Under the pieces are notes generated by a model that was not told where the DNA came from, ran no database searches, and worked only from the letters and a program-made list of their open reading frames with translations. A stretch of 64,000 nt of DNA from Alcanivorax sp. S71-1-4 (lineage in GTDB: Bacteria > Pseudomonadota > Gammaproteobacteria > Pseudomonadales > Alcanivoracaceae). Of the stretch, positions 1 through 9,347 are shown piece after piece (position 1 is the stretch's first letter; each line of letters opens with the position of its first letter). Where the stretch lies: the NCBI RefSeq assembly GCF_009846755.1, contig NZ_AQOR01000014.1:1-64000 (forward strand), given 5' to 3'. The translations under genes were made by a program, and so were the position numbers.

Positions 1-20
1 TTGGCTCTACCCACCCTACG
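1..20. repeat. Right end of a 167-bp repeat element (R1), cut by window edge
   Basis: The first 20 bases match the right terminus of the R1 element found complete at 15998, 19219, 43789 and 60581. It ends 8 bases before the stop codon of the GMC oxidoreductase on the minus strand, so this copy also lies at a gene 3' end. The remainder is outside the window. Confidence 0.85.
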
Positions 21-27
21 CCCAAAT

Positions 28-1626
28 TCAATATGGTCGGCCATCCTCCACCATCCGTGACGCGGCGTACTCCGCCAGGGCCGCAATGGTGCGCGACGGA
101 TTCAGCCCGAGCGCCACCGGCACCACACTGCCATCCATCACGAACAGGTTCGGATACCCGAATACTTCACCCTTTGCATCCACCACGCCCTGCTCGACCG
201 TATCGGCCATATTGCAACCGCCCAGCGGGTGCGGCGTGACCAGATTGCGGAACAGGCTCCAGGTCGGTGGCACCATCGCTTGCCCCCCCGTGGCCTCGCT
301 CAGACGCTTGTGCATGTCCGCCAGGCCCTGCACCGCCTTTTCCGCCGCGCGGTAATCCCATTTCAGTTTCAGCCGGTCACGCCGCCAGGGCATGTACCAG
401 CGCCGGCCCAGTGAAAACTCGCCGCCGGCCTGGTCCACGGCCTGACCGAACCAGGGCATCATGTTGTCCAGCGGGTCCCGGCGCTCGATCAGCGCGGCGA
501 GCATCCGCGCCAGCAGGTTCTGCTCCATTGGCACGCGCTTGAGCAGCCGTCGTTTACGGCGGCGCAGCAGATTGGTCAGCACATCGGGGAAACCACCGTC
601 CTCGACAAAAAAACGCGCACCGTCTTCACTGCCGTCGAGAAAATCAATGGCCGCGGAAATGGTCGGGCCGTGCGAGGGCGAGATCACCCGGTCATCGTAA
701 AAAGCCGGTGTCATGAAATCGCCGTTCGACAACCAGCCCTTGCCGAGCCGGGCACTGAGCGCCGGCAGCGTGCGGTGCTGGTCGCGGCAGCGCAGCAACA
801 GTTCGGTGGAACCGATACTGCCGGCGGCCAGCACCACCCGGTTTGCCTCCAGTTCTGTATCAGTCCCCTGGTCCAGACGCCGCACGCGCACGCGGTAGCC
901 GCCGTCAGGCAGCGGCGTAATGCAGCGCACCTGATGCAGCGGTCGAACGTCGACGCCCAGGTCCTCCGCTGCCGCCAGGTAATTCAGGTCAAGCGTATTC
1001 TTGGCCTGCACCGGGCAACCGATATCGCAGTTGCCGCAATGCACACAGGTGCCCTGCTGCCGGCCCTGGTCATTGGTCCAGGCCCGCGAGTGACCGTAGT
1101 CGAACGGTTGCGGCAGTTGGTCGTGCCAGTCCGGGTCGAACGTCACGGCCTGCGGCAACACCCGGAAGCGCTCCCCGGCACCGATCGATTCCGCCGCGTC
1201 ACGCATCAACCGGGTGCGGGGGGTGTACTGGTTTACCGGCAGCGGTTGCACGTTCATCATGCGCGCCACGGTGTCGTAATGCGGACGCAGCACGGCATGG
1301 GAGATCGCCGCCGGCCAGCCCTGGCTGAAACGCTCCGGCGGCGCCTCGACACTGATATTGGCATAGATCAAAGAGCCGCCGCCGACCGCCGCCCCCACCG
1401 CCACACTCATGTCGCCGAAATAACGAAAATCAATCCAGCCGTTCTGCTTCTCCGGTTCGTCCTCATCCCACAGCCAGTGCCGGCCACTGACACTGGGATA
1501 ATCCGCCGGCGCCCAGCGTCTCCCGCGCTCCAGCACCACCACCTTCGCCCCTTTCTCAGCCAGCCGCAGCGCCATCACGGCACCGCCAAAGCCGCTGCCA
1601 ATCACCAGCGTATCCACCCGTTCCAT
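28..1626 (-). CDS. GMC family FAD-dependent oxidoreductase (cholesterol-oxidase-like)
   Basis: A 532-residue flavoprotein of the glucose-methanol-choline family. The N-terminus carries the FAD-binding Rossmann motif (VIGSGFGGAVMALRL, residues 8-22). Near the C-terminus are the active-site region HPLGG (His ~466) and the second FAD motif with GLNPSRT (Asn ~509). A four-cysteine cluster (C194, C197, C200, C204) of the form CxxCxxCxxxC resembles a small iron-sulfur or metal site known in some members. The family oxidises alcohols or sterols; the substrate cannot be read from sequence. The ATG at 1626 is chosen because GGAAGGAAG lies just upstream and the fold begins at once; the upstream extension is non-homologous. 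It is divergent from the gene at 1822. Confidence 0.88.
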   Translation of the reverse strand: MERVDTLVIGSGFGGAVMALRLAEKGAKVVVLERGRRWAPADYPSVSGRHWLWDEDEPEKQNGWIDFRYFGDMSVAVGAAVGGGSLIYANISVEAPPERFSQGWPAAISHAVLRPHYDTVARMMNVQPLPVNQYTPRTRLMRDAAESIGAGERFRVLPQAVTFDPDWHDQLPQPFDYGHSRAWTNDQGRQQGTCVHCGNCDIGCPVQAKNTLDLNYLAAAEDLGVDVRPLHQVRCITPLPDGGYRVRVRRLDQGTDTELEANRVVLAAGSIGSTELLLRCRDQHRTLPALSARLGKGWLSNGDFMTPAFYDDRVISPSHGPTISAAIDFLDGSEDGARFFVEDGGFPDVLTNLLRRRKRRLLKRVPMEQNLLARMLAALIERRDPLDNMMPWFGQAVDQAGGEFSLGRRWYMPWRRDRLKLKWDYRAAEKAVQGLADMHKRLSEATGGQAMVPPTWSLFRNLVTPHPLGGCNMADTVEQGVVDAKGEVFGYPNLFVMDGSVVPVALGLNPSRTIAALAEYAASRMVEDGRPY

Positions 1627-1821
1627 GCTGTCTTCCTTCCCCCGACGGCGTGCACAGTCTGCGCACCGTTGTTTACGGCTTATCCGCCAACCCTGCCGGG
1701 CATCAACCCGCGCCGGCACCACTCAGCAGACAATGCTGGCGCTGTCACAAAAGCTACAACACTATAGCGGGAAAAATAATAACCCGAGTGCGCCCCGCAC
1801 CGGCTATCGAGAACGCATGCT

Positions 1822-2754
1822 ATGCGGCCACGCCAGATCCTGATTGCCGGCCAGGGCGCCACCGCCACGGTGTTTGCCGCCCATTTGCAGCGCGCCGGCG
1901 TGCAACCCGTGCTGTTGCGGAGGCCAGGCAGCCCGCCCCGTGCACAGGCCCTGCACCGCCTGCGCCGGCGTCGCGCACCGGAAAGCGTGACGCTGCACCT
2001 GCCCAGCGTGACCCACCTGAAAGAACTGCCCCGGCGCCCGGATCAGTTCTGGCTTTGCCTGCCATCGCAGGCGCTGCTGGACGACTGGCTCGGCGAGCAG
2101 TTGCAGGCGCTGGGCAACGCCACCCTGGTGGTGAGCTGGACGCCGGATGTGCGGGATCGCACGCGGCTGCGCCAGTATTACGCCGGTCCGGTCTTGCAGG
2201 GCATGGCAACGTTTTCCGCCTTCCGCACACCGCAGCCCTTTGCCGACCTGCCGGCCGGTATCGCCTGGCACCTGCCTGCCACCGGCGCCGTGGTGCAACG
2301 TTGTCCGGCCGGGCGCGATCTGGCCCGGCTGTTGCGCGCCGGCGGCCTGCCGACGCTGACCAGCCGCGACCTGCCCTGGCTCGCCGCGCGCCTGAACGCC
2401 TTGCTGATCCCCGCAGCGGCGGCACTGGAACACTGCGACTGGTCATTGCAAGCCTTGCGGCGCTCCGCGCAACTTGGCCTGGCGGCACGCGGTGCCAGTG
2501 AAGCCTTGCGCATCAGCGCGCACTATCTGGACCACGGCGTGGGCCGGCCGCTGCCCCGCGGTCTGCTGCTGCATGCGTTGACCCGGCTGTTGCCGGTGTT
2601 CAGCCCGATGCCGCTGGCACCCTTTCTCGCCCAGCATTTTCACAAGCTGGCGCCGCAGACACGGCTGATGCTGGATTCCTGGATCGAACTTGGCGACCGC
2701 CACGCGCTGCACTGCCAGGCACTGCATCAGCTACGCCAGCAATTGCCCGGCTGA
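1822..2754 (+). CDS. Ketopantoate reductase (PanE/ApbA)-like NAD(P)-binding protein
   Basis: A 310-residue protein with an N-terminal Rossmann signature (ILIAGQGATATVFAAHL, residues 6-22) and the two-domain layout of ketopantoate reductase-like enzymes: an NAD(P) domain to about residue 165, then an all-helical domain. Family knowledge suggests reduction of a 2-keto acid or a related small substrate with NADPH, but the protein is divergent and I do not see the full PanE catalytic pattern, so panE should not be assigned. An alternative ATG lies 5 bases upstream in another frame. The gene is divergent from the GMC oxidoreductase across a 195-bp gap with AT-rich promoter-like sequence. Confidence 0.6.
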   Translation: MRPRQILIAGQGATATVFAAHLQRAGVQPVLLRRPGSPPRAQALHRLRRRRAPESVTLHLPSVTHLKELPRRPDQFWLCLPSQALLDDWLGEQLQALGNATLVVSWTPDVRDRTRLRQYYAGPVLQGMATFSAFRTPQPFADLPAGIAWHLPATGAVVQRCPAGRDLARLLRAGGLPTLTSRDLPWLAARLNALLIPAAAALEHCDWSLQALRRSAQLGLAARGASEALRISAHYLDHGVGRPLPRGLLLHALTRLLPVFSPMPLAPFLAQHFHKLAPQTRLMLDSWIELGDRHALHCQALHQLRQQLPG

Positions 2755-2851
2755 CGCCTGTCACAAACACTTCACCGGCCTGTCACCAAAGCGACGGCGA
2801 CAACAGCGACGCTCTGCGAAGCATCACACGGCTTTGATGGAGGTGATTCTC

Positions 2852-3976
2852 ATGACGCAGACCGCACTGGCCGATCTCTTCCTGCTCTGTATCGGCGCCG
2901 CATTCGCCCTGCTCTATCAATGGCTGTTCCGTATCCTGCCCCGCGCGCGCTGGCAGTTCATCGCGGTGCTGCCGCTGGGGCGCGATGCGCAAGGCCACTG
3001 GCGAGGCCGCAACCTGACGTTCTACGGTTTCTTTACCGCCTGCGCCGGCGCCATTGCAGTGGCCACGTTCATCCTGTTGACGTCGGCGGTGGGTGCCGAC
3101 CTCGGCCTGACCCTGTTGCTCACCGTGGTGGTGCTCGCACTCTGCCTGCCGGCTGCAAAGCTGATCGCCGTGGTGGTGGAAAAAAACCGTCACGGGTTTA
3201 CCGTCGGCGGCGCCAGTTTTGTCGGCATCATCGTCGCCCCGATCCTGCTCTGGTGGCTGGACACCCGCGCCCAGGCCTGGTTCGGCACCTCCCTGCCGGT
3301 GCTGCCGATGCTGGCCGCCATGGCCATTGCTTACGTGATCGGCGAAGGCGTCGGCCGGCTGGCCTGCATCAGTTTCGGTTGCTGCTACGGCAAGCCGGTC
3401 CACGACAGCCCTGCCGCACTGCGCGTCCTGGCGCAGCGCTATGCTCAGGTGTTTGAAGGTGAGACCAAGAAAATCGCCTTTGCCGGTGGCCTGGAAGGCC
3501 GCGCCGTGATCCCGATCCAGGCCATGACTTGCAGCCTCTACACGCTGCTCGCCCTGGGCTGCGCCGTGTTGTTTTTTCACCAGCAGTTTGAGCTTGCCTT
3601 CGGCATTGCCCTGGTCGGCAGCCAGCTCTGGCGGTTGTATTCGGAAACGTTGCGCGCCGATTATCGCGGCGGCAGCAAACAGATTTCGGCCTATCAGGTG
3701 ATGGCGCTGATTGCCTGCGGCTGGGGCATCGGCATTACCCTGGCGCTGCCGGTGCATACCGGCATGCCGGCAGACCTCGGTGCCGGCCTCGCCGGCCTGT
3801 GGCATCCCGGCGTGCTGATCGCTCTGCAAGGCATCTGGGCGGTGATGTTCGTCTTCAGCGGCAGCAGCACCATCACCACCAGCACATTGCGCTTTGGCCT
3901 GGCACCGGACTGGCGTTGCCAGGCCGGCTGCGAGCATCCGCCGGCCTCGCAACCGCTGGCACCGCCGCGCTACTGA
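2852..3976 (+). CDS. Lgt-like polytopic membrane protein
   Basis: A 374-residue, very hydrophobic protein with about eight membrane segments. Residues 164-182 (GEGVGRLACISFGCCYGKP) resemble the conserved GRxGCfxxGCCYG block of prolipoprotein diacylglyceryl transferase, which places it in the Lgt superfamily. It is longer than Lgt, and the flanking sequence has little obvious similarity, so it may be a paralogue with a different acyl or lipid substrate. The ATG at 2852 is preceded by GGAGGT at a 7-base spacing; the longer reading frame upstream is not expected to be translated. It stands alone between the reductase-like gene and the convergent nirD paralogue. Confidence 0.65.
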   Translation: MTQTALADLFLLCIGAAFALLYQWLFRILPRARWQFIAVLPLGRDAQGHWRGRNLTFYGFFTACAGAIAVATFILLTSAVGADLGLTLLLTVVVLALCLPAAKLIAVVVEKNRHGFTVGGASFVGIIVAPILLWWLDTRAQAWFGTSLPVLPMLAAMAIAYVIGEGVGRLACISFGCCYGKPVHDSPAALRVLAQRYAQVFEGETKKIAFAGGLEGRAVIPIQAMTCSLYTLLALGCAVLFFHQQFELAFGIALVGSQLWRLYSETLRADYRGGSKQISAYQVMALIACGWGIGITLALPVHTGMPADLGAGLAGLWHPGVLIALQGIWAVMFVFSGSSTITTSTLRFGLAPDWRCQAGCEHPPASQPLAPPRY

Positions 3977-3987
3977 TACGACGGCAC

Positions 3988-4353
3988 TCAGGCTGCGCGC
4001 GCGTGCCGCGACACCAGCAGGCGTCCATCACGGAGGGTGACGGGCCAGGTCGATAGCGCCTGCGTCATGTCTTCCAGGCAGATGCCGGTGCGCAGGCAGA
4101 AATGCCGGTCACTGCCTGGCACCGCCACCACCAGCTTGCCGCGAATTTCGCCAACGCGCCCCTGCCAGAGCACGTTGCGCTGGGAAAACGGGTCACGATT
4201 GCTGACCGCAAAAAAGCCGTCCACGGTGTGGAAAATGGCCACCGGTTGGCCATTCACCTGCACGGCAATACCACCATCAAGCACGATGTCGGTGACACCA
4301 CAGATGTCCTGCCAGCCACTGATCACATCGGACGTCATGTCGTTGTCGCGCAT
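3988..4353 (-). CDS. nirD: Nitrite reductase small subunit NirD, second copy
   Basis: A 121-residue Rieske-fold protein of the NirD type. It keeps the family blocks HTVDGFFAVSNRDPFS and CLRTGICLEDMT but, like other NirD proteins, lacks the CxH/CxxH cluster ligands of true Rieske proteins. It is roughly 55 % identical by eye to the NirD at 9348-9716. It lies 258 bp downstream of cobA on the same strand, so it could be the last gene of the nitrate operon or a separately expressed paralogue. The ATG at 4353 follows GGGAGGACAGGG. The gap from cobA contains a 16-bp GC palindrome (4559-4574) and no other gene. Confidence 0.85.
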   Translation of the reverse strand: MRDNDMTSDVISGWQDICGVTDIVLDGGIAVQVNGQPVAIFHTVDGFFAVSNRDPFSQRNVLWQGRVGEIRGKLVVAVPGSDRHFCLRTGICLEDMTQALSTWPVTLRDGRLLVSRHARAA

Positions 4354-4611
4354 CCCTGTCCTCCCGTCAGTTTTTCTGCGGCCATCATTGGCCAGCATGC
4401 GCAGAACCGTTGCAAATGCTGCGCCACATTCAGCAGGCATCGGCGACGAATTTACAAAGCCATGACGCCGTACGCAGGAATCCGATAATCAGCGCCCGCT
4501 GCCGCCTTCCCGTGCATCTGTCAACGACCCCTTCACGCGCCGGGCAGCCGCCTCAAAGCGGTGCGCGCGCACCGGCCTGTGCGCGACGGCGCCATGCTGT
4601 GGCCCGCACCG

Positions 4612-5454
4612 TCATGCCGTGGCCATCTGCTCGATGGCGCACAGTCGTGCCGGATCACCCAGCGCCACCACCTGCCCGATGATCAGCAGGCAGGGTGACG
4701 CCATTGCAGCGCGTTGTGCCGTCTCGTCCAGGGTGTCGAGACGGCAGCGCACCGCACGCTGCGCCGCCGTGGTGCCATGGCAGATCAGCGCCGCCGGTGT
4801 CGACGCCGGCAGGCCGTGCGCGATCAATTGCTCGCTGATCCGTGCCAGCTCACTCAGGCCCATGTAGCACACCAGCGTGCGCGACGGCTGTGCGGCCAGC
4901 GCCGCCCAGTCGGTACCGGCCGCACCGTCGCGGCGGTGCGCGGTAATGAAGGTGACGCCATCGGCCAGGTCCCGATGAGTCAGCGGAATGCCGGTGGCCG
5001 CCGCGCAGCCATGGGCGGCGCTGATGCCGGGCACCACGGACACCGGCACGCCAGCGGCCTGCAGGGCCAGCATTTCCTCTCCCCCCCGCCCGAACACAAA
5101 CGGGTCACCGCCCTTGAGCCGGACCACGCACCGGCCGGCCTGCGCCTCGCGCACCAGCAGCGCGTTGATGTCCTGTTGCGGCACGCTGTGCGCGCCGCTG
5201 CGCTTGCCGACATACAATCGCCGCGCACCGCGCCGGCAATGCGCCAGCAACGCCGGCGCCACCAGCCGGTCATAGACCACCACATCGGCCTGCTGCAGTA
5301 ACCGCAACGCGCGCACGGTGATCAGTTCCGGATCACCGGGCCCGGCGCCCACCAGCCACACGTGTCCCGGGCCTGCGGCACTGCGCCAGCGCGCAAACCA
5401 GCGTGGACGCGACACATCCGTCCCCCGATCCCAGGGCGCAAACAGACTCAACAT
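4612..5454 (-). CDS. cobA: Uroporphyrinogen-III C-methyltransferase
   Basis: A 280-residue SAM-dependent methyltransferase that makes precorrin-2, the first step from uroporphyrinogen III to siroheme. The SUMT signatures are clear: VWLVGAGPGDPELITVRAL (about residues 32-50), VVYDRLV, RLKGGDPFVFGRGGEE and VPGISAA. It lacks the dehydrogenase/chelatase module of CysG, so those steps must be encoded elsewhere. It overlaps the end of nasA by 7 bases and is last in the tight nirB-nirD-reductase-nasA-cobA run. This fits the siroheme demand of NirB and matches the order known from Pseudomonas aeruginosa nitrate assimilation. Confidence 0.95.
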   Translation of the reverse strand: MLSLFAPWDRGTDVSRPRWFARWRSAAGPGHVWLVGAGPGDPELITVRALRLLQQADVVVYDRLVAPALLAHCRRGARRLYVGKRSGAHSVPQQDINALLVREAQAGRCVVRLKGGDPFVFGRGGEEMLALQAAGVPVSVVPGISAAHGCAAATGIPLTHRDLADGVTFITAHRRDGAAGTDWAALAAQPSRTLVCYMGLSELARISEQLIAHGLPASTPAALICHGTTAAQRAVRCRLDTLDETAQRAAMASPCLLIIGQVVALGDPARLCAIEQMATA

Positions 5455-8132
5455 GGGGCAATCTCCTCAGCCGTTCCGGCGCGCACGCGCGCCAGCAGTG
5501 TCTTGAGTTCCGGCAGGCAGGAACCGCAACCCGTCCCGGCGCGCGTGCAGTGGCCCAGCGCCGCGGTATCGTGGCAACCGTTTCTGATCGCTTCTTCCAG
5601 TGCGGCCTCCCGTACCTGGTGGCAACTGCAGACCACCGGGCTGGTATCACGCGCCCCGCCGGGCTGCCCCGCCATCAGTTGCAACGCGTCGACCGGCCCG
5701 GATGCACGCAATTGCTGCACCAGCCAGTCTTCATCCAGCGCGGCCAGGGACGGCGCCAACGCGGCGAAGCACACCGGCCGGCCATGGCGATATCCCAGCA
5801 GACGAAAATGCCCGCGCGGTGCGTCTACCATTTCGGCCCAGTCGGTGATGGACGGGCAACGGGCTTTCAGCCATTCCAGCGTGGCGGCACGGCTGCCGGC
5901 CATGCGCCAGCGCACCAGCGCACCGTCGGGAATACGGCACCAGTAATACTGGCCGTCCGGTGTATGGACCGGCTCTGCGGTGATCACACGGGCCTGCCAG
6001 CGGGCGGCATAGCGTTGCAGCCGCACCGGGGTCTGCTTGAACGCCGGCTGGCCGGATTCCGCATCACAGATCGCGGCCACCAGTGCATCGACGCGGGCGG
6101 CGCTGGCAAAGCAGTCATTCCAGTGAATCGGCATGAACACTTCACCGGGGGTCTGTTCGTTGCTGGCACGTGCGGTGACCAGACATTGCCCGAGCGGACT
6201 TTCCACCTGCACAAGGTCACCGTCACCCACACCGGCCGTGGCCAGGTCTGAGGGATGCACCGCGATGTAAGGTTCGCTGACGTGGCTGAGCAGCCGGGCG
6301 GCCCGGCCGGTGCGCGTCATGGTGTGCCACTGGTCACGCAGGCGCCCGCTGTTCAGCAGCAGCGGCCATTCGGCACTGGTTTGCGAGGTCGGCAGGCGCG
6401 GCGTCACCGGCACACAGTGCGCACGGCCATCGGCAGAAAAAAAGTGGCCGTCAGCAAACAGGCGCTCGGTGCCAGACGCACCGTCCCTGAACGGACCGGT
6501 ACCGCTGAGTGGCCACTGGACAGGGACAAGCTGTTCGTACTGCTGATCCGTCAACTGCGCCAGGGCGCTGATGTCGAAGGCGCGGCGACCGCCGTTTTCA
6601 TAGCCGGACAACGCCGCGTGCTCACGAAAAATCTGCGCGGGTGACTGATAGGGAAAGGCCGCTTCGAAGCCCATTCGCCGCGCCACTTCGCTGATGATCC
6701 ACCAGTCCGGTTTTGCGTCGCCTGGCAGTGGCAGGAAGGGACGCTGGCGAGAAATACGGCGCTCCGAATTGGTCACCGTCCCGTCCTTTTCGCCCCACCC
6801 GGCGGCGGGCAACCTGATGTGGGCCAGCCGCAGCGTGTCGGTATCCGCCACGCAATCGGACACGATCACCGTCGGACAATGCGCCAGTGCCGCGCGCACC
6901 AGATCCGCCTCCGGCATGGACACCACCGGATTGGTGGCCATGATCCAGACCACCTTGATGCGCCCTTCGCCGACAGCACGAAACAGATCCACGGCCTTGA
7001 AACCCGGGCTGCGTGCGATGCGATCAGTGCGCCAGAAGCGCGCCACCTGTGCACACGCCTCAAACCCCATGTGCGCCGCCAACTGGTTTGCCAGCCCGCC
7101 GACCTCGCGGCCGCCCATGGCGTTCGGCTGGCCGGTAATCGAAAACGGCGCCGCGCCGCGCTTGCCAATGCGGCCAGTGGCCAGATGGCAATGGATAATG
7201 GCGCACGCCTTGTCAACGCCGGTATCGGACTGGTTGATGCCCTGGGAAAACACCGTCACCGTGCGCGGTGACCCGGCGAACCATGCAAAGAAAGTGCGCA
7301 GTGTTTCCGGTGACAATCCGCACTGCTGTGCGGTGCTGACGAGATCGGGGCAGGCCTGCGTCGCGGCGGCCAGGCACTCGGCAAAACCGCGCGTGTGCGC
7401 GTCAATGTATGCCTGGTCCAGCAGCCCCTGCCGTGCGCACCAGGCCAGCAAGCCGGTAAACAGGAAGCCGTCCGTACCTGCAGCCAGCGGCAAATGCAGA
7501 TCGGCCAGGTCGCAGGTGGCCGTTTCGCGCGGATCAATCACCACCACTTTCATCGCCGGGCGCGCCTGCTTCGCCGCCACCAGTCGCTGATACACCACCG
7601 GGTGTGTCCAGGCCATATTGGAGCCGGTGAGGATCACCAGATCGGCCAGCTCCAGATCGCGGTAACAGCCGGGTACGGCATCCGCGCCCAGAATTTTCTT
7701 GTGCGCCGCTACGGCACTGGACATGCACAGGCGCGAGTTGGTGTCGATGTTCGCCGCGCCAATGAACCCTTTCATCAGTTTATTGGCGACGTAGTAGTCC
7801 TCGGTGAGCAATTGCCCGGAGACATAGAAGGCAACAGATTCGGGGCCATGCGCCTGTATCGCGTCCTGCAGGCGCGCAGCGACCGTGTCCAGCGCCTGGT
7901 CCCAGTCCACACGACAGCCATTGATCTCGGGTGACAACAAACGCTCCTGCAGGCCCAGCGTTTCACCCAGCGCGCTGCCCTTTACACACAGGCGGCCGAG
8001 ATTCGCCGGATGCGGTCCCAGGCCGGTGGCACGCCAGCCCTCCTGCTCACGCTGCATGCGGACACCGCAGCCGACACCGCAATAGGGACAGGTGGTGTCA
8101 CGCGCTTCGTTGCGCACCGCAATGGCCGTCAT
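5448..8132 (-). CDS. nasA: Assimilatory nitrate reductase, molybdopterin catalytic subunit
   Basis: An 894-residue cytoplasmic nitrate reductase reducing nitrate to nitrite. The N-terminus has the [4Fe-4S] ligands CPYCGVGCG and the later GRLCVKG. The long central part is a bis-MGD molybdopterin oxidoreductase domain with its C-terminal dinucleotide-binding domain. A BFD-like [2Fe-2S] domain closes the protein (CSCHQVREAALEEAI then GTGCGSCLPEL), as in nasA/nasC enzymes that take electrons from an NADH-dependent flavoprotein. That partner is most likely the next gene upstream. The start at 8132 overlaps the stop of that FAD gene by 4 bases, indicating translational coupling. Full length for the family. 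Confidence 0.95.
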   Translation of the reverse strand: MTAIAVRNEARDTTCPYCGVGCGVRMQREQEGWRATGLGPHPANLGRLCVKGSALGETLGLQERLLSPEINGCRVDWDQALDTVAARLQDAIQAHGPESVAFYVSGQLLTEDYYVANKLMKGFIGAANIDTNSRLCMSSAVAAHKKILGADAVPGCYRDLELADLVILTGSNMAWTHPVVYQRLVAAKQARPAMKVVVIDPRETATCDLADLHLPLAAGTDGFLFTGLLAWCARQGLLDQAYIDAHTRGFAECLAAATQACPDLVSTAQQCGLSPETLRTFFAWFAGSPRTVTVFSQGINQSDTGVDKACAIIHCHLATGRIGKRGAAPFSITGQPNAMGGREVGGLANQLAAHMGFEACAQVARFWRTDRIARSPGFKAVDLFRAVGEGRIKVVWIMATNPVVSMPEADLVRAALAHCPTVIVSDCVADTDTLRLAHIRLPAAGWGEKDGTVTNSERRISRQRPFLPLPGDAKPDWWIISEVARRMGFEAAFPYQSPAQIFREHAALSGYENGGRRAFDISALAQLTDQQYEQLVPVQWPLSGTGPFRDGASGTERLFADGHFFSADGRAHCVPVTPRLPTSQTSAEWPLLLNSGRLRDQWHTMTRTGRAARLLSHVSEPYIAVHPSDLATAGVGDGDLVQVESPLGQCLVTARASNEQTPGEVFMPIHWNDCFASAARVDALVAAICDAESGQPAFKQTPVRLQRYAARWQARVITAEPVHTPDGQYYWCRIPDGALVRWRMAGSRAATLEWLKARCPSITDWAEMVDAPRGHFRLLGYRHGRPVCFAALAPSLAALDEDWLVQQLRASGPVDALQLMAGQPGGARDTSPVVCSCHQVREAALEEAIRNGCHDTAALGHCTRAGTGCGSCLPELKTLLARVRAGTAEEIAPC

Positions 8133-9343
8133 GCCGCCCGCTCCGGCAAGCAGTCCGCAAACAGCAGGCCGTCACGGAAGGCAGACACATCCTCACCCAG
8201 GCGTTGTTCAAACCAGGCCGCACCACGGGTGTCGCCGTACAGCACCACGCCCCGCAACCGGTCGCCCTGCAACCACAGCCTGCGATATACGCCGGCACGG
8301 GTATCGCGCCAGTACAGATCGCTGTCGCCCTGAATGTCACCGGCGGAGAACATGGCCACGCCGCTGACTTTCAGCCGTGTGGCGCTGTCCCGATACCGAT
8401 AGCGCCGGTGGCCCTGCTCGGCCAGGTGCGCAGCACACACGCGCGCCTGTTCATACAGGGGCGCCACCAGGCCGAAGGTGCGCTGCCGGTGTTGCACGCA
8501 TTCGCCCACGGCATAGATCGCCGGGTCATACGTCTGCAGGGTGTCGTCGGTAAGCACGCCCTGCTCGCAGTGCAGGCCGGCGGCACGGGCAAGACGCACA
8601 TCCGGCGTGATGCCGATGGCCTGCACTACCAGGTCGGCTTTCAGGCGGCGGCCGTCCTGAAGGCGCACCGCGCGCACCTGGCCCCGGTGATCCTGCTCGA
8701 ACGACGCTGTGCGCGACGGCAGGCAGACCTGCACGCCGCGACGCTGCAATTCATCGCGCAACAAGGCGCCGGCTTCCCGGTCGAGCTGCCGGTTCAGCAA
8801 CCACTCGCCGGTATGCAGCAAGGTCACGGCCACACCACGCCGGTGCAGCGCCTCGGCGGCTTCGATACCGAGGAAGCCGCCGCCGATCACTACCGCCGCG
8901 CGGCTGCGCGTGCTGGCCTGGATCAGCGCGCGGGTATCACGCAAATCGCGGAACGTGGTGATGCCCTGTGCGTCGGCCCCGTCACAGTCCAGACGCCGTG
9001 GCAGCGACCCGGTGGCCAGTACCAAACGATGATACGGCACGCACAGTCCCGAGCGGCTGGTGACCTGGCGGCGGCGGCGGTCAATCGCGCACACCGGGTC
9101 GCCGGTTACCAGATGAATGCCGCGCGCGTGATACCACGTCTGATCATGGGTGACGATGCTGGCTTCGTCTTTTTCGCCACCCAGCACCGGCGACAGCAAC
9201 ACACGGTTATAGCCCGGTGCCTGCTCGGCGCTGAACACCGTGATCTGATAGCGCGTCGGCGCCAGCGCCAGTACTTCTTCCAGCAGGCGGGTGGCGGCCA
9301 TGCCGTTGCCCACCACCACCAGATGCGGACGTTGCGGGCTCAT
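8129..9343 (-). CDS. FAD/NAD(P)-dependent electron-transfer subunit of assimilatory nitrate reductase
   Basis: A 404-residue pyridine-nucleotide-disulfide-type flavoprotein homologous to the N-terminal part of NirB and to the NasB/NasC small reductase subunits. It shows the FAD motif VVVGNGMAATRLLEEV near the start, a second nucleotide-binding motif VVIGGGFLGIEAAEAL, and the C-terminal FAD motif DPAIYAVGEC. It probably passes electrons from NADH to the [2Fe-2S] domain of NasA. The ATG at 9343 begins 4 bases after the nirD stop and the family alignment starts there. The longer frame would extend back into nirD and is unlikely. It is in one operon with nirD upstream and nasA downstream. Confidence 0.9.
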   Translation of the reverse strand: MSPQRPHLVVVGNGMAATRLLEEVLALAPTRYQITVFSAEQAPGYNRVLLSPVLGGEKDEASIVTHDQTWYHARGIHLVTGDPVCAIDRRRRQVTSRSGLCVPYHRLVLATGSLPRRLDCDGADAQGITTFRDLRDTRALIQASTRSRAAVVIGGGFLGIEAAEALHRRGVAVTLLHTGEWLLNRQLDREAGALLRDELQRRGVQVCLPSRTASFEQDHRGQVRAVRLQDGRRLKADLVVQAIGITPDVRLARAAGLHCEQGVLTDDTLQTYDPAIYAVGECVQHRQRTFGLVAPLYEQARVCAAHLAEQGHRRYRYRDSATRLKVSGVAMFSAGDIQGDSDLYWRDTRAGVYRRLWLQGDRLRGVVLYGDTRGAAWFEQRLGEDVSAFRDGLLFADCLPERAA

Positions 9344-9347
9344 GCGC

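Noticed and set aside
670-1767. 365-codon open frame on the plus strand opposite the GMC oxidoreductase
   Set aside because: High-GC antisense shadow: His/Arg/Ala-rich translation, no ribosome site, while the opposite strand has full GMC motifs.
4559-4574. CGGTGCGCGCGCACCG palindrome between cobA and the second nirD
   Set aside because: No T-run and a loopless alternating GC palindrome; not enough to call a terminator or operator.
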